A program made the translations under genes and the position numbers. DNA of 64,000 bases, from assembly GCA_964588385.1 (NCBI GenBank), contig CAZPPG010000010.1, positions 21,597 to 85,596 of the forward strand. The letters run 5' to 3'. How positions within the stretch are numbered: the stretch's first letter is position 1; each line of letters starts with the position of its first letter. Below, piece after piece: positions 34,315 to 43,538 of the stretch. The notes below the pieces were generated by a model, which was not told the DNA's origin, made no database searches, and was given only the letters and a program-made list of their open reading frames with translations. This DNA is from JAHBWV01 sp964588385 (lineage in GTDB: Bacteria > Planctomycetota > Phycisphaerae > Phycisphaerales > UBA1924).

Positions 34315-36606
34315 ATGTCCAGTTCACTCCTCACCGATGCGCCCGAAGCAACCGACGCGTCGGCCACCACACGGAAGCCGATGAGCAGAACCAAGCCCGC
34401 CCCGCGCGCCACGGCAGAGACCATGGCCGCCAAACAGCGCGACATCTCCGTCTCCGAGTTCTTCGCCAAGAATCGCCACCTCCTCGGGTTCGACAATCCA
34501 CGGAAGGCCCTCCTGACCACCGTCAAGGAGGCCGTTGACAACTCGCTTGACGCTTGCGAAGAGGCCGGCATTCTCCCCGAGATCACGGTCGTGATCGAGG
34601 ATCTTCAGCCGGATCGGCCCGCCTCGGCCAAAGCCTCCCGCTATCGCATCACCATCGTCGACAACGGGCCCGGGATCGTCCGCAAGCAGGTCGAGAACGT
34701 CTTCGGCCGCCTTCTCTTCGGCTCCAAGTTCCATCGACTCAAGATGTCCCGCGGCCAGCAGGGCATCGGCATCTCAGCCGCGGGCATGTACGGGCTCATC
34801 ACCACCGGTAAGCCGATGGTGATCCACACCAAGCCCAAGGCCAGCCAGCAGGCCCACCACATCGAGCTGGCGATGAACACCAAGACCAACCGGGCCGAGG
34901 TCACGGTCGACAGCGAGACGGATGACTTCCCTCCCCGGCGGATCCGCACGCTCACACCCGGCACCCGGAATCTCGCCGAAGATGGCCAGTTCTTGGCCGA
35001 CCGTGACTATCCCACGGGCACCAGCGTCTCCATCGAGCTCGAGGGGCGGTACCAGAAGGGCAGAGGCAGTGTCGACGAGTTCTTGGAACTCACCGCGATC
35101 GCCAATCCGCACGCACGATTCGTCTTCGTCCCCCCCTCGAAAGAGAGCGCGGCAGAGGAAGACGATGTGCCCCTCCTCCGCAAGAACCGCGAGCGTGAGC
35201 GAGCGGACGAACAGGCGACCGCGCCCGCCGAACCCGCGCCCCCCGCTCCCGTCGTCACCATCGAGTCTCGTGGCATCACGCTTTTCCCCCGCGCCGTCAC
35301 GGAACTCCCGCCCGAGACCAAGGAGATCCAGCCGCACCCCCGCGGCATCGAACTCGGCATTCTGCTCCAGATGCTGAAAGAAGCCCAAGCAGAGCGCGAC
35401 ACCTACACACTCTACAACTTTCTGCAGGACAAGTTCTCTCGCGTCTCGTCCTCTGCCGCCAGCACGTTCTGCCAGTCGATCAAGGCGACCTCTCGCACCA
35501 GGATCTCCGACATCGACCACGACCAGGCCGAGAAGCTGTTCAAGGCGCTGCAAGACTCAAAGCTCCCTCCCCCCCCCACCGATTGCCTCGCGCCTATCGG
35601 CGTCCGCCAGTTGCTCGCGGGCATGCTGAAGGGCGTGCGGGCCGAGTTCTACGCCGCGTCCAGCCGCGAGCCGGACGTGTATCGGGGCCGCCCGTTCCAG
35701 ATCGAAGCCGCGATCGCGTTCGGTGGCGAACTCCGATCCGACGAGCCGGCGCGTGTGATCCGGTTCGCCAATCGTGTGCCCCTGCTGTATCAGCAGTCGG
35801 CGTGTTCGTCCTTCAAGGCCGTCACCGAGACCAACTGGCGGAACTACGACCTCCAGCACCCGCGCGGCGGCGTGCCCGTCGGTCCCCTGGTCATCATGAT
35901 CCACATGGCGAGCGTCTGGGTGCCGTTCACCAGCGAGTCCAAGGAAGCCATCGCCGACTACGACGAGATCCGCAAGGAGATGAAGCTCGCGCTCCAGGAG
36001 TGCGGGCGAAAGCTCGGCACGTATCTCAAGAAGCGGGCCAAGATGCGCCGCGAGGGTGAGCGACGCGACGTCTTCCAGAAGTACATCGGTGAGATCGCCA
36101 AGGCCTGCAACGCCATCAGCGGCGTCGATGCCGACGAGCTTTATGCCGCGCTGCTGGAGCAGGCCAAGCGGAAGACCGCCGTGGCCGATCTGGAGCTCGA
36201 CGAGGACGGCAAGGCGATCAAGGACAAGGCCGGGAATGAGGCCGATGAAGAGGGTGTGATCATCCTTGAGTCCGCGGCTTCCCGTACCGAGACCGATGCG
36301 TTTGACGGCGATGCGCCGCCGGTCGGGAAGTCAACGAGGGCCGAGGCCGCCGCTTTGAAGGTCAACGCCATGCGCGGGGACGAAGAGCCCACTCTCATCG
36401 ATGTCAAACAACCCGGACACCTCACACAGAAGGGGAAGCCGGTCAAGCCGCGCCCGTCTAAGTCGCCCACGAAGGCGGCCGGGCCCGCCGTCGCTCCCAA
36501 GCCCGCAGCGGTTCCGGATGTTGGGGCCAAGGCGCCGTCGAAGCCCAAGATGGTCCTCGTCAACGGCAAGCTGGTGCCGAAGGACCAGTCACCCGGCCTG
36601 TTCTGA
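34315..36606 (+). CDS. top6B: DNA topoisomerase VI subunit B
   Basis: A GHKL ATPase subunit of a type IIB topoisomerase, mostly archaeal and rare in bacteria. The 763-residue product is longer than archaeal forms (~530-620). It shows VSEFFAKNRHLLGFDNPRKA, the ATP-binding N-box TVKEAVDNSLDACEEAGI (Asn76), the G1 box DNGPGI, the lid FGRLLFGSKFHRLKMSRGQQ with GIGIS, and the transducer region WRNYDLQHPRGGVPVGPLVI with SVWVPFTSESKEAIADYDEI. A charged/Pro-rich insert follows ~280 (EPAPPAPV), and the C-terminal ~120 residues are a Lys/Pro/Ala-rich tail. A run of nine Cs lies in frame at 35569-35577. GGAGG precedes the ATG. Confidence 0.95.
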   Translation: MSSSLLTDAPEATDASATTRKPMSRTKPAPRATAETMAAKQRDISVSEFFAKNRHLLGFDNPRKALLTTVKEAVDNSLDACEEAGILPEITVVIEDLQPDRPASAKASRYRITIVDNGPGIVRKQVENVFGRLLFGSKFHRLKMSRGQQGIGISAAGMYGLITTGKPMVIHTKPKASQQAHHIELAMNTKTNRAEVTVDSETDDFPPRRIRTLTPGTRNLAEDGQFLADRDYPTGTSVSIELEGRYQKGRGSVDEFLELTAIANPHARFVFVPPSKESAAEEDDVPLLRKNRERERADEQATAPAEPAPPAPVVTIESRGITLFPRAVTELPPETKEIQPHPRGIELGILLQMLKEAQAERDTYTLYNFLQDKFSRVSSSAASTFCQSIKATSRTRISDIDHDQAEKLFKALQDSKLPPPPTDCLAPIGVRQLLAGMLKGVRAEFYAASSREPDVYRGRPFQIEAAIAFGGELRSDEPARVIRFANRVPLLYQQSACSSFKAVTETNWRNYDLQHPRGGVPVGPLVIMIHMASVWVPFTSESKEAIADYDEIRKEMKLALQECGRKLGTYLKKRAKMRREGERRDVFQKYIGEIAKACNAISGVDADELYAALLEQAKRKTAVADLELDEDGKAIKDKAGNEADEEGVIILESAASRTETDAFDGDAPPVGKSTRAEAAALKVNAMRGDEEPTLIDVKQPGHLTQKGKPVKPRPSKSPTKAAGPAVAPKPAAVPDVGAKAPSKPKMVLVNGKLVPKDQSPGLF

Positions 36607-36652
36607 AACGCCCGGGCGCCGCGTCGGCGCTCGCGCATCACTGGAGCTATCC

Positions 36653-37120
36653 ATGCACTTCACCCGCGCCGCCCTCATCGCCACTGTCATCGCGATCCCC
36701 GCCTCGCTCGGCACGCTTTCGGGATGTCAGAGCGGCCAGAGCATCACGGATTCAGCCACCATGATCCAGAAGCTCACCGGCGATTGGAACCTCGCCTCCT
36801 TCAAGGGCGCGGACATCGCGTCCCTGATGCCCAAGGGCGTGAAGATCCCATCGCTCTCCTTCACGCCCGAGGGCAAGGTCTCCGGCACCGGCGGCATCAA
36901 CCGTCTGGCGTCGTCGCTCGATCTTGACGCCCTCGCCAAGGGCGAGTTCAAGCTCGCCCCGACCGCCAGCACCAAGATGGCCGGCTCGCCCGAGGCCATG
37001 GACTTCGAGGACTCGTTCCTCAAGACCCTTGGCGAGGTGACGGGGTTCTCGGTGAAGGGCGACTCGCTCGCGCTGAGCGGCGCGGCGGGCGAGCTCATGC
37101 GGTTTGTCCGCGCCAAGTAA
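36653..37120 (+). CDS. Small lipoprotein with META/HslJ-like domain
   Basis: A 155-residue lipoprotein: leader LIATVIAIPASLGTLSGC with the lipobox Cys. The mature domain resembles the META/DUF306 fold, opening LTGDWNLASFKGADIASLMP, then SLSFTPEGKVSGTGGINRLA and APTASTKMAGSPEAM, the TKM(A/G) signature. META domains include HslJ, linked to novobiocin and heat responses in E. coli. It sits between the two topoisomerase VI subunit genes in the same direction, 46 bp after top6B and 63 bp before top6A, so it is probably in the same transcript. Confidence 0.82.
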   Translation: MHFTRAALIATVIAIPASLGTLSGCQSGQSITDSATMIQKLTGDWNLASFKGADIASLMPKGVKIPSLSFTPEGKVSGTGGINRLASSLDLDALAKGEFKLAPTASTKMAGSPEAMDFEDSFLKTLGEVTGFSVKGDSLALSGAAGELMRFVRAK

Positions 37121-37183
37121 CCGCCGAACCGTCCCTCGGACGACATCTCCGCTCGCACGCACTTCTCCCTGCAGGATCACTCG

Positions 37184-38341
37184 ATGGCACGCAAGCCCGC
37201 CTCCAAGTCCGTCGCAACCGCGTCGAAGAAGCCCGTCGGCAAGCTTCCGGAGCGTGATGCCAAGACCATCAGCAAGCTTGTCGGGCTCTCCGACATGGTG
37301 GTCAAGCGCAGCATGGGCGGGAAGGACCCCACGATCTCAATCCCGCTTCGAACCAAGAGCAACACGAACTGGAACAAGAAGAAGGGCATCCTTGAGATGG
37401 GAGACGCGACCGCCGATCGGCCGCTGTTCGATCTCAAGACCGCGAAGCAGTTCATGCAGACCATGCTCCACGCGAGCACGATCAAGGATCTGATTGAGCA
37501 ACAGAAAACCAGCTCTCTCCGCGGTGTGTTCTACCGAGCCAAGCACACCGTCGCGGGCACGAAGGAGAACACCTTCGACACGCAGGATGAATCCGATCCG
37601 ATTCTCGAAGACCTCGAGGTCTCGCTCGGCGCCCTCCGCGAAGAGCTGCACATTTTTGCATCAACACGCGGCAATCTCGTCGGGAACATCACCATCATTG
37701 ATAAGGGTGATGAGATCAACGCACGGCGCATGGGCTCGGGCGGCTGGGGCATCCCGTCGATTGTCGAGCCCAGCGCGCTGCAGTTCGGCAAGTGCGAGGC
37801 AAAGTTCGTGCTGCACGTCGAAAAGGACACGGTTTGGCAGCGATTCAACGAGGATCGCTTCTGGGAGCAGCACAACTGCATCCTCACTCATGGAGGTGGG
37901 CAGCCCCCTCGCGGATGTCGTCGCCTTCTGCAGCGTCTGAATCAGGAACTGAAGCTGCCGATCATCTGTGTCCTTGATAACGACCCATGGGGACACTACA
38001 TCTACAGCGTCATCAAGCAGGGCTCGATCTCACTCGCCTTCGAGTCTTCCCGCCTCGCAATCCCGGATGCCAAGTTTCTCGGCATCCGCGCGAAGGACTA
38101 CGAGGAATGCGAGCTCGACGACGGCGTGAAGATCAGCCTAACGGACAATGACATCAAGCGCGCCAACGAGATCGCGGCGTATCCGTGGTTCGCCGACAAC
38201 CGCCCTTGGCAGAAGGAGATCGCCCTCCTGCTGAAGAACGGCTTTAAGATGGAAGTCGAAGCCATGCTTCAGAAGGACATCTCGTACATCACCGAGGAGT
38301 ACGTGCCCGAGCGGCTGAAGGCGAAGGATTGGTTGGAATGA
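37184..38341 (+). CDS. top6A: DNA topoisomerase VI subunit A (Spo11-like)
   Basis: The 385-residue DNA-cleaving subunit. The catalytic tyrosine is Y117 in KTSSLRGVFYRAK, in the 5Y-CAP domain. The TOPRIM acidic residues are E213 in VLHVEKDTVW and D265/D267 in ICVLDNDPWGHYIYS. The C-terminal part includes LGIRAKDYEEC and KKRANEIAAYPW-like helices. Both halves of the heterotetramer are therefore present and look intact. It is encoded 577 bp after top6B, separated by the META lipoprotein. Its stop overlaps the next ORF (ATGA). Confidence 0.95.
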   Translation: MARKPASKSVATASKKPVGKLPERDAKTISKLVGLSDMVVKRSMGGKDPTISIPLRTKSNTNWNKKKGILEMGDATADRPLFDLKTAKQFMQTMLHASTIKDLIEQQKTSSLRGVFYRAKHTVAGTKENTFDTQDESDPILEDLEVSLGALREELHIFASTRGNLVGNITIIDKGDEINARRMGSGGWGIPSIVEPSALQFGKCEAKFVLHVEKDTVWQRFNEDRFWEQHNCILTHGGGQPPRGCRRLLQRLNQELKLPIICVLDNDPWGHYIYSVIKQGSISLAFESSRLAIPDAKFLGIRAKDYEECELDDGVKISLTDNDIKRANEIAAYPWFADNRPWQKEIALLLKNGFKMEVEAMLQKDISYITEEYVPERLKAKDWLE

Positions 38342-38802
38342 GCGAACGAGTCAGGTCGATCACAGTCCGCGAGACGCGTCGCCCGGCGATGACGATCACG
38401 CGTGCGGCGTTGCGTGCTGAAATGGTTGTTTACTTGATCTGCTCCGTCTGCCCTCAGAAGTACGACATGGGCCGGTCGCGGATTCTGTATATTGGAACAA
38501 CCAGCAGAGGTGCGAAACGCTACTCAACTTCTCTATCGCACAAAGCCATTGAGTGCCTAGAGGCATGGGGAGTTCGAGAGCTCAACATCCATACGTTGGC
38601 GCCCGGTGGCGATCGTGAAGACAAGTTGTGGCTCACACTCGAAAGCGACCTCCTCCGCGCATTCAAGGCGCGATACGGCACGGTGCCTCTCAAGAACACT
38701 TCGGGAAAGAACTACAGGGTCGCAGAGCTTTCTGGCGCCTTCACTCGCAGACGGCTTGATTCAATCCTCGCAAAGTACGAGACGATGGGTGGAGTCGATT
38801 GA
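38338..38802 (+). CDS. GIY-YIG-like protein coupled to top6A
   Basis: A 154-residue ORF whose ATG overlaps the top6A stop (ATGA). Residues ~30-120 resemble a GIY-YIG nuclease domain: VYLICSVCPQKYDMGRSRIL leads to LYIGTTSRGAKRYSTS, with Arg as the catalytic candidate. E in LTLESDLLRAFKARYG is the likely metal-binding Glu, and VPLKNTSGKNYR holds the conserved Asn. The match is by pattern only and the family is divergent. GC is ~50-57% in the 60-nt stretches I counted, against ~70% or more in many neighbours, suggesting later acquisition. An internal ATG at the 21st codon (MTITRAAL) is an alternative start. Confidence 0.65.
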   Translation: MSERVRSITVRETRRPAMTITRAALRAEMVVYLICSVCPQKYDMGRSRILYIGTTSRGAKRYSTSLSHKAIECLEAWGVRELNIHTLAPGGDREDKLWLTLESDLLRAFKARYGTVPLKNTSGKNYRVAELSGAFTRRRLDSILAKYETMGGVD

Positions 38803-38814
38803 ACGTGCCGCTAT

Positions 38815-39036
38815 TTACGCCCCGTTCTTGCTTACCCACCACATCCCGCCGACGCACGCACCGCCGATCAACCACATGCCCAGCACCGATGCGACCACCA
38901 TCGGCATCACACACAGCACCAGCCCCCCGATCACCGGCACCGGCGAGGACTGCTTCTTGCCGTACAGCAGACAGCCCGCGCCGATCGAGCTGATCGCAAG
39001 CCCGCTGAACAACGCCGCCGGATTCGAGAGATCCAT
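38815..39036 (-). CDS. Small two- to three-TM membrane protein
   Basis: A 73-residue protein with the conserved sequence LFSGLAISSIGAGCLLYGKK, SSPVPVIGGLVLCVMPMVVA and VLGMWLIGGACVGGMWWVSK, a pattern seen in small membrane proteins often annotated loosely as amino acid transport protein. Start at 39036 with a GAGGAG RBS; the longer upstream frame is not needed. It is transcribed away from the top6 cluster and lies 41 bp downstream of the HD-GYP gene stop on the same strand, so could share its transcript. Confidence 0.75.
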   Translation of the reverse strand: MDLSNPAALFSGLAISSIGAGCLLYGKKQSSPVPVIGGLVLCVMPMVVASVLGMWLIGGACVGGMWWVSKNGA

Positions 39037-39077
39037 CACCGCACTCCTCGCCTGGGAACGCATACCGCGTACGCCAT

Positions 39078-40358
39078 TCACGCGGCACAGTTCCCCAAAC
39101 GGTTCACACGCTCGCCCTCTTCGCACGACGCCCCTTCAGGCCTGATCCACGCCGGTCCCTCCGGCCCGGGCGGCTCATAGCCGTACGTGGAGACGTCGTG
39201 TCCCATCGACCGCACAATCGCCAGACCAGCCGCCTCGACCCGGTCGTCCGCCAGATCGATGTTCGTTGCTTCACGCGGACGCTCGCCACTCGCCTCCGCC
39301 AGCACCCGCACAACCGGACGGCACGGTCGAGCGATATTGGGGGCCATGATCGCGCACCGGCGACCATCGCTCAACGTGACCTCGCTCCCGATCGCGAACG
39401 GCGGCACGCGCAGGAGCAGGGTTCGGCGCACGCGCGGGTCGAACCAGCCATCGAAACGCTCCGACGCGAACGCGTGCAACGCCGCGACCGGCGGCCGACG
39501 CGATCCATCCGCGTCCCGCAGCAGGTTGTCCAGCACGTTCGCCGCTGCCACAATCCGAGCAAAGATGTGGATGCGCCGCCCGGCCAGGGGCCCCGCCACT
39601 CGTCCCGCGCTCATCCGAGAAAGGTCCGGCCAACCCTGCCCGTCGAACCGCTGGTGGTGATTCAACGCGGCGTGCGCCACACGGGCCGGCACACGCGTCT
39701 CGCTCAGCATCTCATGGCCGAGGCGTGTGTGATCGGCATACCCCTCAGGTCCCTTCGCATCCGCCGGAGCGTGAACCTCATGCGCGTCCCGGGCCGCGCC
39801 GCGCACGCGCATCTTTCCGAGGTCATGCATGAGGCCCGCCATGCCGAGCACGGACATGTCGCGTGCCTGGTCATGGCAGAGCTTGGGCTGCTCCGCGACG
39901 ACATAGGCCTCCAGATGCAGGCCGCATATCAGCGATAGGTACGCCACGTTTGTGCTGTGCGTCGCGAGGCCGTCAGAGGCGAAGAGTGAGTCGGTCATGC
40001 CCGCGTACTTCTTCGAGGCGATGGCCTCAACCACCAGCCCCATCACCGCCTGCCGGTACGACTGGACCGACGCAACGGAGATCGTGCGCGTCGATGCGGA
40101 CGAGAGATCGTCTCGAAGCCGCGCGTACACCTCGAGTCGCGCTCCTGTGAGACCGGTGGCGACGGCCGCATCAAGATCGCGGGTGAGGTCGTCCTCCACC
40201 CAGACCTGCGTCACGCCACGCTTGCGGATGCTGGTCAGAAGCGGCGCGTCGAGCACGACACCCGGGCGCAGCAACTGCAGATCCGGGGAACGAGGATCGC
40301 GCACCTGGGCCCCCAGGATCATGCCGGGCTTCACGTCATTGATCGCGCACTGGAGCAT
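39078..40358 (-). CDS. HD-GYP domain protein with N-terminal extension
   Basis: A 426-residue putative c-di-GMP phosphodiesterase. The first ~125 residues (MLQCAINDVKPGMILGAQVR, LLTSIRKRGVTQVWVEDDL) are the kind of N-terminal domain often found before HD-GYP. The catalytic domain has HSTNVAYLSL, the HD motif GLMHDLGKMRVRGAARD, HTRLGHEMLSETRVPARVAH and the GYP region NHHQRFDGQGWPDLSRMSAG. The signature is GW rather than GY. A C-terminal extension of ~120 residues has SDGRRCAIMAPNIARPCRPV and an acidic tail. Confidence 0.87.
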   Translation of the reverse strand: MLQCAINDVKPGMILGAQVRDPRSPDLQLLRPGVVLDAPLLTSIRKRGVTQVWVEDDLTRDLDAAVATGLTGARLEVYARLRDDLSSASTRTISVASVQSYRQAVMGLVVEAIASKKYAGMTDSLFASDGLATHSTNVAYLSLICGLHLEAYVVAEQPKLCHDQARDMSVLGMAGLMHDLGKMRVRGAARDAHEVHAPADAKGPEGYADHTRLGHEMLSETRVPARVAHAALNHHQRFDGQGWPDLSRMSAGRVAGPLAGRRIHIFARIVAAANVLDNLLRDADGSRRPPVAALHAFASERFDGWFDPRVRRTLLLRVPPFAIGSEVTLSDGRRCAIMAPNIARPCRPVVRVLAEASGERPREATNIDLADDRVEAAGLAIVRSMGHDVSTYGYEPPGPEGPAWIRPEGASCEEGERVNRLGNCAA

Positions 40359-40622
40359 CGTGGGTCCGAAGGTGCCGCTCGGGATGGCAGATTCGCCACG
40401 CGCGCGGTCCTGTGCCCCTCATCGACCATGCCGACGCCCCAGCCCGGAGCCAGCTCCGCACGCCGCGGATCTCAGGCAGAATCGGACCCGGCATCCGGTG
40501 CGATCGTCGCGAGCGTGCGGCTCACGTCTGTTCGGGGCGCGCACGTCCGCAAACAATGGTCCGTCCGCTCCAGATATGGGCACCGATTCAGGGTATGAGA
40601 ATCTCGGCGCGCACGTGCCGGT

Positions 40623-41654
40623 TCACAACTGCCAGAGCGACGAGCCCCACGTGAGACCAGCGCCGAACGCCAGGAACATAACTTTCTGTCCCGCGTGCAC
40701 ACGGCCGGACTTTCGAAGTTCATCGAACACGAGCGGCACAGAGGCCCCGACCGTGTTGCCGTAGCGATCGATGTTCACGAGCAGCTTGTCGTGGGACAAG
40801 CCAAATCGCTCGCGGGCGGACTCCAGAATGCGATAGTTCGACTGGTGGCAGACGTAGTGGTCCACGTCGTTCGCGCTCAGGCCGGCTTTGTCCAGCGTCT
40901 GCTCAATGAGCTTCGGGAACGTGCTCACCGCGAACTTGAAGACCGCCTGACCGTCCATGTAGATCCGATGGATCTTCTTGGGCTCGTATTCAACGTTCGG
41001 AGGGAAGTCGAGCTTTCGCCCCGGCACAAACAGGTTCTTTGCGCCCACACCATCCGAGTGCATGGCCTGAGCGAGCAGACCCTTGCTCACATCATCGGTG
41101 ACCCGCAGCACAATCGCCGCCGCCGCGTCGCCGAAAAGCACGGCGACGTTCCGGCCCGCCGTCGAGAAATCGCAGAACCGCGTGATCGTGTCGGCGCCGA
41201 TGACCACGATCGTGCGATACGCTCCCGAGTTGATCATGTCGTGCGCGGCGTTCACCGAGAACACAAACCCGCAGCAGGCGCCGTTGATGTCCATAGCGCC
41301 AACGTGCCCCGCGCCGATCCGCGCCGCGACCACGCTCGCCGCCCCCGGGGTCGGCGCATCCGGCGTCATCGTGCCGACAATGACCAGGTCAACATCGGTC
41401 GGTGCGATCCCCGCATCGGCGATCGCCGCCTCGGCCGCGCCGACGGCAAGGTCCGCGGTTCCTTCGATCTCCGGGTTATGGATGCGTCGCTCGCGGATTC
41501 CCGTGCGCTGAACGATCCATTCGTCCGACGTGTCCATCATGGCCACGAGGTCGTTGTTGGTCACCCGCCGCGCGGGAAGGCACGAGCCGCTGCCGATGAT
41601 CTCAACGCCGACTCGCACGGGTGAGCGGCCCCTTGGCTGGGCGGGTGCGCTCAT
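40623..41654 (-). CDS. fabH: 3-oxoacyl-ACP synthase III (FabH)
   Basis: FabH condenses acetyl-CoA with malonyl-ACP to start fatty acid synthesis. The 343-residue protein has SDEWIVQRTGIRERRI, the catalytic Cys region DINGACCGFVFSVNAAHDM (Cys127 by position, followed by a second Cys), VDHYVCHQSNYRILESARER with the His, and DRYGNTVGASVPLVFDE with the Asn. The start overlaps the plsX stop by ATGA. It forms the usual plsX-fabH pair downstream of rpmF. Confidence 0.96.
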   Translation of the reverse strand: MSAPAQPRGRSPVRVGVEIIGSGSCLPARRVTNNDLVAMMDTSDEWIVQRTGIRERRIHNPEIEGTADLAVGAAEAAIADAGIAPTDVDLVIVGTMTPDAPTPGAASVVAARIGAGHVGAMDINGACCGFVFSVNAAHDMINSGAYRTIVVIGADTITRFCDFSTAGRNVAVLFGDAAAAIVLRVTDDVSKGLLAQAMHSDGVGAKNLFVPGRKLDFPPNVEYEPKKIHRIYMDGQAVFKFAVSTFPKLIEQTLDKAGLSANDVDHYVCHQSNYRILESARERFGLSHDKLLVNIDRYGNTVGASVPLVFDELRKSGRVHAGQKVMFLAFGAGLTWGSSLWQL

Positions 41655-42703
41655 GCGAGCTCCTGCCCTGTTGCCGGCTGCGCCATCCCGTGCGCCACAT
41701 CCGAGACCTCACCCAGACGCTTCACGATGACCTCGTTCACGCCGGCAGCCACATACTGGAACGTGTTGCGTATCGCGGCCCGGATCGTCTTGGGCTGGCT
41801 TGAGCCATGCGCGATCATGCACACGCCGTTCACACCCATGAGCGGTGCGCCGCCGTACTCGTGGTAATCGTTCTTCTTGTAGATCTGCTTGAGCACGGGC
41901 TCGAGCTGCATGCCAAGATCGGGATCGATCGAGAAGACCTCGGAGACGATCGCCTTCATCATCGCGCTGCCCATGCCCTCAGCCATCTTCAGCATGGAGT
42001 TCCCGACGAAGCCGTCGGTGACGATCACGTCCGCGACACCGTCGAAGAAGTCCCGCCCCTCAACGTACCCGATGTAGTTCAGGCCCGGGGTCTTGCGGAG
42101 AAGGTTCCTCGCCTCTTTCACAAGGTCGGAGCCCTTGGCCTCCTCGGAGCCGATGTTCATAAGCGCCACCCGCGGGCGCGCGATCTTCAGCACGTGCTGC
42201 GCATACGCCGAGCACATCACCCCGTACTGCCAGAGGTGCACACCCTTGGGCTCGGGATTCGCGCCCGCGTCGCACAGCATCAGCGGCCCGTGAAAGGCCG
42301 GGATCGTGACAGCGATGCCCGGGCGATGCACGTGGGGCAGACGCTTCATGTGCATGATCGCCGCCGCAACGCACGCGCCGGTGTTGCCCGCAGAAAGAAC
42401 CGCGTCGCACGGGTTGTCGACCTTGTGCGATCCCAGAATCGCCATCTTCACGATCGACGAATCACGCTTGGTGCGCACCGCCATCGCGGGCGAGTCGTCC
42501 ATCGCGATCACTTCCGATGCGTGCTCGATCGAGACACGATCGTCCTTGACGCGACGCTCGATCAGATAGTCCGAAATGATGTCCTGAGGCCCAACGAGCA
42601 CGAGCCGGTCGTCGTTCCCGAGATCCGGGAGCGCATCAACACAGCCGCGCAGAATGGCGTCGGGAGCGTGGTCGCCCCCCATCACATCGACCGCCAGTCG
42701 CAT
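41651..42703 (-). CDS. plsX: Phosphate acyltransferase PlsX
   Basis: PlsX makes acyl-phosphate from acyl-ACP for membrane phospholipid synthesis. The 350-residue product has the family start MRLAVDVMGGDHAPDAILRG, DDSPAMAVRTKRDSSIVKMA, LSAGNTGACVAAAIMHMKRL, LCDAGANPEPKGVHLWQYG and VIVTDGFVGNSMLKMAEGMG, and ends with the helical region near ARAIRNTFQYVAAG-type sequence. It lies 24 bp after rpmF and overlaps fabH, forming the standard rpmF-plsX-fabH operon. Confidence 0.96.
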   Translation of the reverse strand: MRLAVDVMGGDHAPDAILRGCVDALPDLGNDDRLVLVGPQDIISDYLIERRVKDDRVSIEHASEVIAMDDSPAMAVRTKRDSSIVKMAILGSHKVDNPCDAVLSAGNTGACVAAAIMHMKRLPHVHRPGIAVTIPAFHGPLMLCDAGANPEPKGVHLWQYGVMCSAYAQHVLKIARPRVALMNIGSEEAKGSDLVKEARNLLRKTPGLNYIGYVEGRDFFDGVADVIVTDGFVGNSMLKMAEGMGSAMMKAIVSEVFSIDPDLGMQLEPVLKQIYKKNDYHEYGGAPLMGVNGVCMIAHGSSQPKTIRAAIRNTFQYVAAGVNEVIVKRLGEVSDVAHGMAQPATGQELA

Positions 42704-42727
42704 GGGCGGACCCTTCGGGGAGTGGGG

Positions 42728-42928
42728 TCAGTTCTTCTGAACGCCGATTCCGAGCTTCGGAACTGAGATACGCAGACCGGGACGGACGTAGCCCGACTCG
42801 GCGCACGCCCGGTGGTGCTGCTTCGGCATGCCCGAGAGGGGGCAGGTGGTCTGGGAAGTGGCCTTCAGGGCGTGGTGGGACCGCCGGCGGCGGGTCCGAC
42901 CATAGCTCTGGCGCATCGCTGGATTCAT
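42728..42928 (-). CDS. rpmF: 50S ribosomal protein L32, cysteine-reduced form
   Basis: A 66-residue basic protein with the L32 core RTRRRRSHHALKATSQTTC, then CPLSGMPKQHHRACAESGYV. Its position directly before plsX-fabH supports the call. Canonical zinc-binding L32 has two CxxC knuckles; here each second Cys is Ser (CPLS at 29-32 and CAES at 42-45), so two of four zinc ligands are gone. This looks like a zinc-independent or partly binding form. The C-terminus is longer than in typical L32 (LRISVPKLGIGVQKN). Confidence 0.9.
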   Translation of the reverse strand: MNPAMRQSYGRTRRRRSHHALKATSQTTCPLSGMPKQHHRACAESGYVRPGLRISVPKLGIGVQKN

Positions 42929-43193
42929 GGCATATACCTCAATGCAAACGGTCCGGCCGCCCCTGGGCGGTCCGGCGAGTCCGAACGGTAGGGGTTCGTC
43001 CCCTCTGTGTCAATCAAGAGTCTCGCGGCCGGAATGCGCCCCCATCCCCCTTTCGCCCTCCGCTCCCCCGATCCTTCGGCCGCGCACCCGTCACTCGCCA
43101 AAGTGGCCTGATCCTCCGCTCCTCGGGGCTGGACGAGCACGAGGCGCGGCATAGACTTTGTCATAGACCGCCCGGTCGCAGGACCGTGGTGTG

Positions 43194-43266
<73 letters not shown>

Positions 43267-43538
43267 TTTCTTGTGCGGGTGCAGCCCGCCGCTCGGCATC
43301 CTCCGGATGCGACTTTACCAGCACGGACCGGCGATATGGCACACGCCAATCCATCCCATCGAGTGAGTTCGCCGCTGATGCGGCTCTGATTCTCACCGCC
43401 CGGCGCGGGCCCCGGCGCCTCTTTCCTGCCACGATCCGTTTCCATTCAATCGTCCCGCCAGCGCGAACATAGACGCGCCTCGCCGGTCCTTTCAGGCGCC
43501 GGCCGCAGCCGCCGGCTGCACACCGCAAGCGATCCGCC

